A stretch of DNA of 64,000 nt. Source: JALOAT01 sp041685115. GTDB taxonomy: Bacteria > Pseudomonadota > Gammaproteobacteria > Thiohalomonadales > Thiohalomonadaceae. The position numbers were made by a program, and so were the translations under genes. Each line of letters opens with the position of its first letter. Position 1 is the stretch's first letter. The stretch covers positions 1 to 64,000 of the forward strand of contig JAWLGK010000012.1 in assembly GCA_041685115.1 (NCBI GenBank). Direction: 5' to 3'. Shown here piece by piece: positions 1 to 8,301 of this stretch. Under the pieces are notes generated by a model. That model saw only the letters and a program-made list of their open reading frames with translations. It did not search any database and had not been told where the DNA came from.

Positions 1-53
1 CCCCGACATCCTGCTCCCAAAGCAGGCGCGCTACCAGACTGCGCTATACCCCG
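1..53 (-). tRNA. tRNA-Pro (anticodon TGG), 5' part; 3' end beyond window
   Basis: On the minus strand the sequence reads as the 5' acceptor strand CGGGGTA, a D-arm with AGCGCAGTCTGGTAGCGC, and an anticodon stem CCTGC/GCAGG enclosing the loop TTTGGGA (anticodon TGG, proline). The variable region ATGTCGGGG follows and the window then ends, so the T-arm and the 3' acceptor strand are missing. A minus-strand TATACT hexamer at 135-140 followed by GC-rich sequence could be its -10 box, but no clear -35 is seen. Confidence 0.93.
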
Positions 54-253
54 GCGAAACGGTGACCACCGATGGCGCGAAGTCGGCGAATAATACGCAT
101 GCGCCGCGCCATCGTCAATCATGTGCCGCGGCGAAGTATACGATCTGTTCGCCTTTTGGCGCATGGTTCGATGCGGGCGCACCACGGCGGCACTTTGCCA
201 ATCCTCCTCACGCGTGTGAAAATAGCGGACTTTTCCCGGACATACCCACCCCC

Positions 254-1105
254 ATGACCGCGCAGCTTCTCGACGGCAAGGCCACCGCCGCCCATCTTCG
301 CCAACTGGTAAAAAACCGCGTCGACGCGCGGCTCGCCGCTGGACTTCCCGTCCCTGGTCTGGCCGTGGTGCTGGTGGGCAACGACCCCGCTTCGGAAGTC
401 TACGTAGCCCACAAGCGCCGTGACTGCGCCGAGGTGGGCATCCGTTCCGTCAATCACGACCTGCCGGCGGAGACCAGCCAGGGCGAGCTGCTTGCCCTTA
501 TCGACAGCCTGAACGCAGACCCGACGGTGCACGGCATCCTGGTGCAGTTGCCGCTACCGCGCCACATCGACACCACCGCGGTCATCGAGCGCATCACCCC
601 CGAAAAGGACGTGGACGGCTTTCATCCTTACAACGTGGGGCGCCTGGCACAACGCATTCCACAGCTCCGCCCCTGCACGCCCTATGGTGTCATGACCCTG
701 CTGGAACACGCGGGCCTCGACATCAAGGGCAAGGACGCGCTGGTGGTGGGCGCCTCCAATATCGTCGGTCGTCCCATGGCGCTGGAACTGCTGTTGGGCG
801 GCTGCACGGTGACGGTGGCGCACCGTTTCACCCGCGACCTGCGCACCCACGTGGAGCGCGCCGATCTGCTGGTGGTCGCCGTGGGCAAGCCGGGCTTGGT
901 GAAGGGCGAATGGATCAAACCGGGCGCTATCGTGGTGGACGTGGGCATCAACCGCCTGCCCGACGGTCGCCTGGTCGGCGACGTGGATTTCGACATCGCC
1001 AAGACGCGTGCGAGCTGGATCACGCCCGTACCCGGCGGCGTCGGCCCCATGACCCGTGCCATGCTGCTCAAGAACACCCTCGACGCGGCTGAACACCTCA
1101 TGTAA
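254..1105 (+). CDS. folD: FolD bifunctional methylenetetrahydrofolate dehydrogenase/cyclohydrolase
   Basis: The 283-residue protein interconverts 5,10-methylene-, 5,10-methenyl- and 10-formyl-tetrahydrofolate with NADP in the cytoplasm. Visible family motifs are the YVAHK segment with the catalytic Lys, GILVQLPLP, the PEKDVDGFHP loop, the Rossmann-type GASNIVGRP segment, and the C-terminal PVPGGVGPMT. The length matches the usual 280-290 residues. The open frame extends upstream to position 62, but homology begins at MTAQLLDG (254); no strong Shine-Dalgarno sequence precedes it. Proximity to cysS and a cyclophilin-lpxH pair matches a gene neighbourhood known in enterobacteria. A family A repeat follows the stop codon. 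Confidence 0.95.
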   Translation: MTAQLLDGKATAAHLRQLVKNRVDARLAAGLPVPGLAVVLVGNDPASEVYVAHKRRDCAEVGIRSVNHDLPAETSQGELLALIDSLNADPTVHGILVQLPLPRHIDTTAVIERITPEKDVDGFHPYNVGRLAQRIPQLRPCTPYGVMTLLEHAGLDIKGKDALVVGASNIVGRPMALELLLGGCTVTVAHRFTRDLRTHVERADLLVVAVGKPGLVKGEWIKPGAIVVDVGINRLPDGRLVGDVDFDIAKTRASWITPVPGGVGPMTRAMLLKNTLDAAEHLM

Positions 1106-1122
1106 GGGAAAAGCGAAAAGCT

Positions 1123-1274
1123 AACCACGGGGGACACGGGGAAAATCCTGGGAAGAGTCGCTATCGACACCTGTAGGAGCGGCCTCAGGCCGTGATTGCC
1201 TTGGCAAAGTTCCGCTATCGCGGCCTGAGGCCGCTCCCACAAAAACCCCCGTGTTCCCCGTGTCCCCCGTGGTT
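1123..1274. repeat. Family A (CACGGGG) palindromic element, copy 1, with nested family E pair
   Basis: Left arm AACCACGGGGGACACGGGG and right arm CCCCGTGTCCCCCGTGGTT are inverted repeats bounding about 150 bp. Inside are two inverted copies of the REP-like palindrome (GTAGGAGCGGCCTCAGGCC near 1173-1195 and CGGCCTGAGGCCGCTCC near 1220-1237). A-rich sequence precedes the left arm and TTTTTTCTTT follows the right arm, so transcripts of either strand would form a GC-rich stem followed by U-rich sequence. It lies between convergent genes and may act as a bidirectional terminator. Confidence 0.85.
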
Positions 1275-1323
1275 AATGCGTTTTTTCTTTAACACCGCAG
1301 GCGTTCGTTAGCGCACGCTTAAC

Positions 1324-1680
1324 TCACCGTCGCTGCTCCTCTGCGCGGGTCGCGCAGCGGATGCACCACTCGGCGGCCGGGTCCACTTGCAGACGCGCGG
1401 GGGCGATGGGTTCGCCGCACGCCGTGCATTCTCCGTATTCCCCCTCTTCTAGCCGGCGCAAGGCCGCCTGAATACGGGCGAGTTCGTGGCGACGCCGGCG
1501 TGCGGATTCGGCGCCCATGGCCTGATGGTGCAGTTCATCGAGCCGCGTCAGCCGACCCGCCCGCGTCGGATCCACATCGCTCGGCGCGCCCTCGCCCACC
1601 GCCGCGAGTTGGGCGGCCAGCGCTTCCCGCAACGCCAGCAGTCTTGATTTGCAATCGTCCGAAGAGGTGCGTCGGTCCAT
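1324..1680 (-). CDS. DksA/TraR-family zinc-finger protein
   Basis: This 118-residue protein has a predicted coiled-coil N-terminal half (Leu/Ala/Arg-rich, about residues 10-75) and a C-terminal C4 zinc finger: CTACG, then CIRC about 20 residues later. This is the layout of DksA/TraR proteins, which bind RNA polymerase through its secondary channel. It is shorter than DksA (about 150 residues), nearer to the YbiI/TraR-like group. The start MDRRTSSDD was chosen because upstream sequence in the frame is low-complexity and not family-like. The gene is convergent with folD. A direct role in transcription control is inferred from the fold only. Confidence 0.8.
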   Translation of the reverse strand: MDRRTSSDDCKSRLLALREALAAQLAAVGEGAPSDVDPTRAGRLTRLDELHHQAMGAESARRRRHELARIQAALRRLEEGEYGECTACGEPIAPARLQVDPAAEWCIRCATRAEEQRR

Positions 1681-1990
1681 GATCTTTCGCCCACCCTGGC
1701 GGGAGCCATACCGTTCCGGTCGTCGAATCGAGGTGTCACGGGGGAATCGCTCGCCGTCCCGGAACGCGGCATATGTGGAACAAGTGCGGCGGGACACTTC
1801 AACCTTAGCAAAAGATGCGGCCGTACGACGGCGGCGGGCACTCGGGGTGGAGGCGTCGAAAGCACCTGCGTAGGAGCGGCCTCAGGCCGCGATTGCTTTT
1901 CCGACACCCTGTTTCGCGATCAGAGGCGTTCCTACAGTGGGATTTCAGGCAGCGCGATTCATAACAGCCGCCATTCTGTGAATGGCGCCG
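1681..1990. other. Intergenic region with a single family E repeat
   Basis: No gene is supported here. The region contains one REP-like palindrome, GTAGGAGCGGCCTCAGGCCG at 1871-1890, followed by a degenerate mate at 1925-1945. The rest is plain sequence between the DksA-like gene and the next minus-strand gene, with no convincing promoter hexamers. Confidence 0.6.
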
Positions 1991-2431
1991 TCACACATCC
2001 TCGCCATCGAGCCGTCGGATGAGCCAGGCATTCAGCGCTTCGAGCTGCGTGCGGGTTTCCGGTCCGGACTCGGCGTGCAAGGCGGTGATCTTCGCCGAGA
2101 GATCGCGCAGGACCTTGCAGTAATGCTGTGCCCGTGCGCGCTCCACCGCCAGATCGGCGGTGCGCTTCTTGAGCCTGGAGGCCAGGTCCTCAGCGTCGGG
2201 CATGACTGTGTCGCGCACCCGGCGCGCGAAGGCAGTCTCCTGAAGGAAGCTGATGCGCTCTAGGATGGAGCCGTCCTGCCAGGCGAGGGTGGGGTAGCGA
2301 CGTCGGAGTTCATCCACGTCGACGCAGCCTTCGAAGGTGTTGAGATCGCCCTTTTGAATCAGCTGCTGCAGCTCGCGGCGTCCGACGCCGAGCAGCTGTG
2401 CCGCCTTGGCAAGACCGATGAGATGACCCAT
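1991..2431 (-). CDS. Small protein of unknown function with HTH-like N-terminus
   Basis: The 146-residue protein begins MGHLIGLAKAAQLLGV, which looks like a MerR/excisionase-type helix-turn-helix in which the second helix region reads RRELQQLIQKGDL. The second half (about residues 75-146) is rich in charged residues and heptad-like, suggesting a coiled coil. From memory, similar N-terminal segments occur fused to ferredoxin-type 2Fe-2S proteins in other proteobacteria; here the segment stands alone. The start at 2431 is supported by GGGGGAAAT a few bases upstream. The gene is 88 bp from cysS on the same strand and may be cotranscribed. Function is unknown. Confidence 0.65.
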   Translation of the reverse strand: MGHLIGLAKAAQLLGVGRRELQQLIQKGDLNTFEGCVDVDELRRRYPTLAWQDGSILERISFLQETAFARRVRDTVMPDAEDLASRLKKRTADLAVERARAQHYCKVLRDLSAKITALHAESGPETRTQLEALNAWLIRRLDGEDV

Positions 2432-2519
2432 AGCGATTTCCCCCGGGCCTTGATTAAAGCCGATAAGACCACGGGGAGGAAAGGCCGGGTGCAAGGGGGC
2501 CGACCGATGGCCCCGTGAC

Positions 2520-3926
2520 TTACTCCCGGCGCCAGGTGGTGCCGCCCGCGCCGTCCTCGAGCACGATGCCCTGTGCCTTGAGGCTATCGCGGATGCGGTC
2601 CGCCTCGGCCCAGTCCTTCGCCTTGCGCGCGGCCAAGCGCGCCGTGATGGCCGCCTCGATATCGGCATCGGACAGGCCACCCTCCACGGCCGGCGCAGCC
2701 CGCAGGAAGGCCATGGGGTCACGTCCCAGCAAGCCGAGCATGCCGCCGAGCCGCTTCAACAGCGCACCGAGGCGTGCCGCCGCGGTTGCGTCAACGCCGC
2801 GCAGGCGGTTCACCTCGCGGGCCAATTCGAATAGCACCGCCACGGCCTCGGGGGTGCTGAAGTCGTCGTCCATGGCGGCGTAGAAGCGCTGCTCGAACAC
2901 CGAGTCCGTTTCGGGCTCGACCCTCTCCAGCCCGCGCAACGCCGTATAGAGCGTGGTCAGCGCGCCCTTGGCCTGATCCAGGTGCTGGTCCGAGTAATTG
3001 AGCGGGCTGCGGTAATGGCTGGTGAGGATGAAATAACGCACCACCTCGGGGTCATATTTGGCCAGCACCTCGCGGATGGTGAAGAAGTTGCCGAGCGACT
3101 TGGACATCTTTTCGTTGTCCACGCGCACGAAACCGTTGTGCATCCAGTAATTCACGAAGGTGCAGCCGCAGGCCGCCTCGCTCTGGGCGATCTCGTTTTC
3201 GTGGTGCGGGAACTGCAAATCCAGCCCGCCGCCGTGGATGTCGAAATGTTCGCCCAGGCAACGCGTGGACATGGCGGAGCACTCGATGTGCCAGCCGGGC
3301 CGGCCGCGGCCCCAGGGTGAATCCCAGGCGGGCTCGCCGGGCTTGGCGGCCTTCCACAGCACGAAATCGAGGGGATCGTCCTTGGCCTCATCCACCGCGA
3401 CGCGTTCACCGGCGCGCAGATCGTCCGGGTTCTTGCCCGACAGCTTGCCGTAACCTTCAAAGCGGCTCACGTCGTAATACACATCGCCGTTTGCGGCCGG
3501 ATAGGCAAAGCCCTTCTCCACCAGGGCGCTCACCATGGCGATGATGTCGTCCATGTGCAGCGTCGCGCGCGGCTCCGCATCGGGGCGCAGCACGCCCAGC
3601 GCATCGGCGTCCTCGTTCATGAAGCCGATGAAACGCTCGGTGAGTATCTGGATGGTCTCGCCACGTTCATTGGCGCGCTTGATGATCTTGTCGTCGATAT
3701 CGGTGATGTTGCGCACGTAGGTGACGTGATCACTACCGAACACCTGGCGCAGGTAGCGGTTGACCACATCGAACACCACCAGCACGCGCGCATGGCCGAT
3801 GTGGCAATAGTCGTACACCGTCATGCCGCACACGTACATGCGTACCCGCCGCGCATCGATGGGGATGAAATCCTCCTTGCGCTTGGTCAGGTTGTTGTGG
3901 ATCTTAAGCTTGTGCTGGTATGCCAT
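2520..3926 (-). CDS. cysS: Cysteinyl-tRNA synthetase
   Basis: Class I aminoacyl-tRNA synthetase of 468 residues charging tRNA-Cys in the cytoplasm. Signatures include the zinc-ligand Cys in YVCGMTVYD, the HIGH motif as CHIGHAR, the second zinc site region GWHIECSAM with HHENEIAQ, and the KMSKS loop in NEKMSKSLGN. The C-terminal DALR-type helical domain ends with ADRIRDSLKAQGI, as in family members. The open frame extends about 230 bp upstream, but MAYQHKLKIHN (3926) is the homologous start. A family A repeat separates it from the upstream gltX. Confidence 0.96.
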   Translation of the reverse strand: MAYQHKLKIHNNLTKRKEDFIPIDARRVRMYVCGMTVYDYCHIGHARVLVVFDVVNRYLRQVFGSDHVTYVRNITDIDDKIIKRANERGETIQILTERFIGFMNEDADALGVLRPDAEPRATLHMDDIIAMVSALVEKGFAYPAANGDVYYDVSRFEGYGKLSGKNPDDLRAGERVAVDEAKDDPLDFVLWKAAKPGEPAWDSPWGRGRPGWHIECSAMSTRCLGEHFDIHGGGLDLQFPHHENEIAQSEAACGCTFVNYWMHNGFVRVDNEKMSKSLGNFFTIREVLAKYDPEVVRYFILTSHYRSPLNYSDQHLDQAKGALTTLYTALRGLERVEPETDSVFEQRFYAAMDDDFSTPEAVAVLFELAREVNRLRGVDATAAARLGALLKRLGGMLGLLGRDPMAFLRAAPAVEGGLSDADIEAAITARLAARKAKDWAEADRIRDSLKAQGIVLEDGAGGTTWRRE

Positions 3927-3948
3927 AGGTTCCCTGGAGAAAAACTCT

Positions 3949-4047
3949 AACCACGCGAAATACGGGGGACACGGGGAACAAAGAGGCTGTCGCGAGTCTT
4001 GCTGCCTTGTCCCGTCCTTGCCCCGTGTTTTCCGTGCCCCCCGTGAT
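3949..4047. repeat. Family A (CACGGGG) palindromic element, copy 3 (degenerate)
   Basis: A degenerate left arm (AACCACG, then GGGGGACACGGGG) and right arm CCCCGTGTTTTCCGTGCCCCCCGTG flank about 50 bp between the gltX stop and the cysS start. The end of the right arm runs into the gltX stop codon (TCA on the plus strand at 4048-4050). AGAAAAACT precedes the left arm as in other copies. Confidence 0.75.
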
Positions 4048-5451
4048 TCATGCTGTTGTAGCACAGGCTTCGAGGCGGCGGCGGGCGCGATCGAGGCCGA
4101 TGAGGGGCAGCAGGCGCGCCATCTCGGGGCCGCCGGTCTGGCCGGTGAGCGCAACGCGCAGCGGCATGAACAGGGCCTTGCCCTTGGCGCCGGTGGCGGT
4201 TTTTACGGCATCGGCGAAGGCCTTGAAATCCAGGCCGTGCGCATCGAGCGCTGCGACGGCGGCCTGGAAAAATGACGTTCCGGCCGCCGCCACGGCCTCA
4301 CGCGCCTCGTCGTTCAGCACGAGCGGCTCGCCAAATATGGCCTCGGCCCACAGGTGCGCGTGATGGGGAAAACTCACGTTCGGGCGCACCGCGGCCACGA
4401 AGGCCTCCGCCTGTTCCCGCGGCACACGCGCATGCACCTCCGGTCCCATCCAGGCCCACAACTCGTCGAAGCCCGCGGCGGCAAGCGCCTGGTGCTGCCA
4501 GTGCAGCAACTGGTGGGCATCGTAGCGCGCCGGTGCGCGGCCAAGGCGTGCCAGATCGAAGTCGGCCGCCAGCGCCGTCATGGATTGCAGCGCATCGCCC
4601 TCGTAACTGTGACCCAGGCGCGCCAGGTAGTTGGCCACCGCCAGGGGCAGATACCCTTCGCTGTGCAGTTCCCGCAGGCTGCGGCTGCCGTTGCGCTTGG
4701 ACAGCGGCGAACCGTCGTGACCCACGATGAGGCTGAGATGCGCATAGCGGGGAATGGGCAGGCCGAGGGCGTCCAGAATCAGTATCTGGCGCGGTGTGTT
4801 GGTGAGGTGGTCCTCACCGCGAAGCACATGGGTGATACCCATGAGCGCGTCGTCCACGGCGTTGCAGAAGAAGAATGCCGGTGAACCATCGGTCCGGCGC
4901 AGGATGAAATCGCCGATGTCGGCGCCGCGAAACACCTTCTCGCCCTGTACCAGGTCCTCGAAGCGGATGGTGGCGTCCGCTGCTACGCGAAAACGCAAGG
5001 TGGCCGGCACTCCGCGGGCGCGCCGCTCGGCCACCTCAGCCGGCGACAACCGCGCGCACTTGCCGCTGTAACGGGGGGCCTTGCCGGCGGCGCGCTGCGC
5101 CGCGCGTGACAGTTCCAGTTCCTCGGGCGTGCAGAAGCAGGGATAGGCCAGCCCGGCCTGTTCCAGCTGCTGGTAGTGCCGGGCGTAGATGTCGTCGCGC
5201 TCGGACTGGAAATAGGGGCCGGCCTCGCCGCCCACACCCGGGCCTTCGTCCCACGCCAGGCCGAGCCAGCGCAGGTCTTCCTGCAGGGCCTCGGTGAACT
5301 CCGTGCGACTGCGCTCACGGTCCGTGTCCTCGATACGCAGCACGAGCCGACCGCCCTGGGCGCGCGCGAACAGGGCACTGAACAATGCGGTCCGGGCATT
5401 GCCGAGGTGGAGAAATCCGGTGGGACTGGGGGCAAAACGGGTCTTTGGCAT
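4048..5451 (-). CDS. gltX: Glutamyl-tRNA synthetase
   Basis: The 467-residue class I synthetase has the HIGH-type motif in SPTGFLHLGNART, LRIEDTDRERS, the zinc-ribbon cysteines YPCFC and GKC, the WHWQ-like anticodon-adjacent helix, and a KMSKS-type loop in the form SPLSKRNGS instead of the common KLSKRHG. Start MPKTRFAPSP (5451) is fixed by homology. It is divergent from the cyclophilin pair and upstream of cysS on the same strand. Some gammaproteobacteria carry two GluRS with different tRNA specificity; whether this is the sole or a second GluRS cannot be told from the window. Confidence 0.93.
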   Translation of the reverse strand: MPKTRFAPSPTGFLHLGNARTALFSALFARAQGGRLVLRIEDTDRERSRTEFTEALQEDLRWLGLAWDEGPGVGGEAGPYFQSERDDIYARHYQQLEQAGLAYPCFCTPEELELSRAAQRAAGKAPRYSGKCARLSPAEVAERRARGVPATLRFRVAADATIRFEDLVQGEKVFRGADIGDFILRRTDGSPAFFFCNAVDDALMGITHVLRGEDHLTNTPRQILILDALGLPIPRYAHLSLIVGHDGSPLSKRNGSRSLRELHSEGYLPLAVANYLARLGHSYEGDALQSMTALAADFDLARLGRAPARYDAHQLLHWQHQALAAAGFDELWAWMGPEVHARVPREQAEAFVAAVRPNVSFPHHAHLWAEAIFGEPLVLNDEAREAVAAAGTSFFQAAVAALDAHGLDFKAFADAVKTATGAKGKALFMPLRVALTGQTGGPEMARLLPLIGLDRARRRLEACATTA

Positions 5452-5554
5452 GGCGGCAAATGGTAGCGGAATAGCGACAGTCCCACCAAACCCGGATGGC
5501 CGGTCGGCGCGGGGGCCGGTATGATTGCGTTTTTTCGCCGGCAAGGAGATCCCA

Positions 5555-6133
5555 GTGAAGCGACTACTGATTGCCCTGTTCCTCAATGCCCTGCTGGTCG
5601 GCACCGCCGCGGCAGCGGATAATCAGCGCGTGAGCCTCGACACCAGTCTCGGCGAGATCGTAGTGGAACTCGACCCGGCCAAGGCCCCCAAGACTGTCGA
5701 GAACTTCCTGCAATACGTGCGGGATGGCCACTATGACGGCACCATCTTCCATCGCGTGATCGACGGGTTCATGATCCAGGGCGGCGGTTTCACCGCAGAC
5801 ATGGAGCAGAAGCCGACCCGTGGCCCCATCATGAATGAGGCCGACAACGGCCTGCGCAACGCCGTGGGCACCATCGCCATGGCGCGCACCAACGACCCGC
5901 ACTCCGCCACGGCACAGTTCTTCATCAATGTGGCCAACAACAGCGGCCTGGACTTCCGCGAGAAGACCCCACGCGCCTGGGGTTATGCCGTGTTCGGTCG
6001 CGTGGTCAAGGGCATGGGTGTGGTCGGCCAGATCAAATCCGCGCCCACCACCAATGTGGGACCCTTCCAGGACGTGCCGCGCGAACCCATCGTCATCCGC
6101 AAGGCGACCCTGTTACCCGATTCCGCCAATTAA
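5555..6133 (+). CDS. Periplasmic cyclophilin-type peptidyl-prolyl cis-trans isomerase
   Basis: The 192-residue PpiA-like protein has a signal peptide (MKRLLIALFLNALLVG then TAAAA) and a complete cyclophilin domain: FHRVIDGFMIQGGG with the catalytic Arg, the Gln of FMIQ, and TAQFFIN. It would catalyse proline isomerisation in periplasmic folding. The start is GTG at 5555, preceded by AAGGAGAT at ideal spacing; an in-frame ATG at 5525 lacks a ribosome site and would spoil the signal peptide. A TATGAT hexamer at 5520-5525 may be the -10 box. The gene is 10 bp from a second cyclophilin and clearly forms an operon with it. Confidence 0.92.
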   Translation: MKRLLIALFLNALLVGTAAAADNQRVSLDTSLGEIVVELDPAKAPKTVENFLQYVRDGHYDGTIFHRVIDGFMIQGGGFTADMEQKPTRGPIMNEADNGLRNAVGTIAMARTNDPHSATAQFFINVANNSGLDFREKTPRAWGYAVFGRVVKGMGVVGQIKSAPTTNVGPFQDVPREPIVIRKATLLPDSAN

Positions 6134-6143
6134 GGAGACAACA

Positions 6144-6638
6144 ATGATCCGCATCAACACCAACCAGGGTGCCATCGAGCTGGAACTGGACGCCGACAAG
6201 GCGCCGGGCACCGTCGAGAACTTTTTGACCTACGCCCGCGAAGGCTTTTACAACGGCACCCTGTTTCACCGCGTGATCAACGGCTTCATGATCCAGGGTG
6301 GCGGCATGCTGCCCGGCATGATCGACAAGCGCGGCGAGCATGCCCCCATCAAGAACGAGGCCGACAACGGCCTGAAGAACGACCGCGGCACCATCGCCAT
6401 GGCGCGCACCACCGATCCCCATTCCGCCAGCAGCCAGTTCTTCATCAATGTGAACGACAACGCCTTCCTGAACTTCCGCGCACCGACCCGCGACGGCTGG
6501 GGCTACTGCGTATTTGGCAAGGTGACCAAGGGCATGGACGTGGTCGACAAGATCAAGGGCGTCGCCACCACCACCCGTGGTTTCCACCAGGACGTGCCGG
6601 TGGATGACGTGATCATCGAGAGCGTCGAGATCATCTGA
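6144..6638 (+). CDS. ppiB: Cytoplasmic peptidyl-prolyl cis-trans isomerase B
   Basis: The 164-residue cyclophilin has no signal peptide, so it is cytoplasmic. Catalytic-site motifs are FHRVINGFMIQGGG, IAMARTTDPHSASSQFFIN and GYCVFGKV. AAGGAGA precedes the ATG. It is a close paralog of the upstream periplasmic enzyme, differing mainly by the missing signal peptide and inserted loops, consistent with tandem duplication. The ppiB-lpxH order is conserved in enterobacteria. Confidence 0.95.
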   Translation: MIRINTNQGAIELELDADKAPGTVENFLTYAREGFYNGTLFHRVINGFMIQGGGMLPGMIDKRGEHAPIKNEADNGLKNDRGTIAMARTTDPHSASSQFFINVNDNAFLNFRAPTRDGWGYCVFGKVTKGMDVVDKIKGVATTTRGFHQDVPVDDVIIESVEII

Positions 6639-6647
6639 TGCCTTGAC

Positions 6648-6685
6648 GCGTCGGACGTTGGAAGCACCAATCCAGCGTCTGACGC
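6648..6685. other. Intergenic imperfect hairpin between ppiB and lpxH
   Basis: GCGTCGGACGTTGG (6648-6661) can pair with CCAGCGTCTGACGC (6672-6685) over 14 positions with two G-T wobbles and a 10-base loop. There is no T-run, so it is not a standard intrinsic terminator. It may mark the 3' end of the ppiB mRNA. Confidence 0.5.
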
Positions 6686-6772
6686 ATCACGGACCATGAC
6701 AGGTGATATGACCGCGGCCACGGTATACCAAAAGCCAGCCCCTCGCTTCCCTTCGCACCGCTTACGTACAAA

Positions 6773-7489
6773 ATGCTGCTATTCATTTCCGATCTCCACC
6801 TGAACGCCGCGCGCCCGGACATCACGGCACTGTTCCTGCGCTTTCTCAAGGAACGTGCAGCGGGCAGTGAGGGCTTGTACATTCTTGGCGACCTGTTCGA
6901 GGCCTGGATCGGAGACGACTTGGTGCCGCCCGAGTATGGCCCGGTGATTTCGGCGCTGCGTGAATTGACGGCCGCCGGCACGCCGGTGTTCGTGCAGCAC
7001 GGCAATCGCGACTTCCTGCTCGGTGAGGCCTTCGCCGCGCAAACCGGCTGCACCCTGCTCGCCGAGTCACACGTGGTGGAGTTGGCCGGCGGGCGCACCC
7101 TGCTGCTGCACGGCGATACCCTGTGTAGCGACGACCACGAATACCAGACCATGCGCGCACAGCTGCGCCATCCCGCCTTTATCGCGACCTTCCTTGCCAA
7201 GCCAGCGGCCGAACGCGTGGCCTTCGCCAGGTCACTGCGCGAAAAAAGTCAGGCGGAAACCAGCCGCAAGTCAGAATACATCATGGATGTGAACGCCGAG
7301 GCGGTGGCCGATACCGCGCGCGAACACAACGTGATGCGCATCATCCACGGCCATACCCACCGCCCCGGCGTGCATGCCCACCACCTGGACGGGCATGGGG
7401 TGGAACGTATCGTGCTAGGTGATTGGGGTGAAAAAGGCAGCGTCGTGGTATGCGACGCGGCAGGCTGTCGTCTGGAAGTTTTTGCCTGA
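6773..7489 (+). CDS. lpxH: UDP-2,3-diacylglucosamine diphosphatase LpxH
   Basis: The 238-residue calcineurin-like metallophosphoesterase hydrolyses UDP-2,3-diacylglucosamine to lipid X in lipid A synthesis at the inner membrane surface. Metal-binding motifs appear in order: ISDLHLN, LGDLFEAWIGDD, GNRDF, LLHGDTLCSDD and HGHTHRPG, matching LpxH rather than LpxI. The length is close to the E. coli protein (240). Its presence shows the host makes lipid A. Confidence 0.94.
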   Translation: MLLFISDLHLNAARPDITALFLRFLKERAAGSEGLYILGDLFEAWIGDDLVPPEYGPVISALRELTAAGTPVFVQHGNRDFLLGEAFAAQTGCTLLAESHVVELAGGRTLLLHGDTLCSDDHEYQTMRAQLRHPAFIATFLAKPAAERVAFARSLREKSQAETSRKSEYIMDVNAEAVADTAREHNVMRIIHGHTHRPGVHAHHLDGHGVERIVLGDWGEKGSVVVCDAAGCRLEVFA

Positions 7490-7507
7490 GGGCTTGGCTG
7501 CGCTGTT

Positions 7508-7583
7508 CCCCGGATTTCGCTGCGCTTCATCTACGGTCAGTCATTCGCCATCGGGCGTAGCCCGGATGAAGCGAAATCCGGGA
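7508..7583. repeat. Family D (GTAGCCCGGATGAAGCG) inverted-repeat element, copy 1
   Basis: CCCCGGATTTCGCTGCGCTTCATC on one side and CGTAGCCCGGATGAAGCGAAATCCGGG on the other form a long imperfect inverted repeat in the gap between convergent lpxH and the next gene. It could form a strong hairpin in transcripts from either side. Confidence 0.8.
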
Positions 7584-7605
7584 CGCTTGGGTATGTCACA
7601 CGTCC

Positions 7606-8301
7606 CTATTTCATTTCTGAGATGTTGAAGCGGCGGTAGTCCACCGGCAGGGTAAACAAGCCCGTCGCCGTTTCCACCTCGGCACGAAAATCCACCAGCG
7701 ACCAGCGCCGACCGTTGAACTCCAACTGTTCGACGGGCAGGCCGAGGCGCGCCGTCCAGCCGGGTCGGTAGACGTTCACGGCCAGGTCGCACACGTCCTG
7801 CATGTCAGCGGGAATGTGCGGGATCATCGCGGCGTGCTCGCCGGCCATTACGTCCTGCATGGCCACCATGGCCGCGCGGGCGTCCGGCATCAGTTCGGGC
7901 ACGACCACCGCATCCAGGCACAACCGCTCGCCCACGTACAGCTGACGCCGAAACGGCGTGCGCCCACCGACATCCGGGGCCTCGCCACCAAGCGTCACCA
8001 CTTCTTCCTTGATCCGCATGTCCTGGGGCATGGGCTGTTCCACGGCACGCCAGTGGACCTCGCCGATGGTGCGATCCGCATGCACCACGTTGTAGATGAT
8101 GCGCGTCCGGCGATCGTAGAGCACATAGTTGCCCGCATCCTGCCCGTCATCGAGACGCAGGTAATCCGCTGTTACCAGATAACGGGCCGGGTAGCCGTCC
8201 ACGCCCGGCTCGGCCATTTCATACACCAGTACGGATGCCGGCGCGGCCTCGGCAGCGGCGGACAACAGCGGGAACAGCAGGACGGCCAGGACGCGTTTCA
8301 T
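7606..8301 (-). CDS. Secreted protein of unknown function
   Basis: The 231-residue protein has a signal peptide (MKRVLAVLLFPLLSAAAEA, predicted cleavage after AEA). The mature part is mixed alpha/beta with a beta-rich start (VLVYEMAEPG, YLVTADYLRLDDG) and two Cys (RLCLD, QDVCD) that could form a disulfide. No known family was recognised. Its start overlaps the stop of the upstream DUF455 gene by 4 bp (ATGA), so the two are translationally coupled. Confidence 0.75.
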   Translation of the reverse strand: MKRVLAVLLFPLLSAAAEAAPASVLVYEMAEPGVDGYPARYLVTADYLRLDDGQDAGNYVLYDRRTRIIYNVVHADRTIGEVHWRAVEQPMPQDMRIKEEVVTLGGEAPDVGGRTPFRRQLYVGERLCLDAVVVPELMPDARAAMVAMQDVMAGEHAAMIPHIPADMQDVCDLAVNVYRPGWTARLGLPVEQLEFNGRRWSLVDFRAEVETATGLFTLPVDYRRFNISEMK

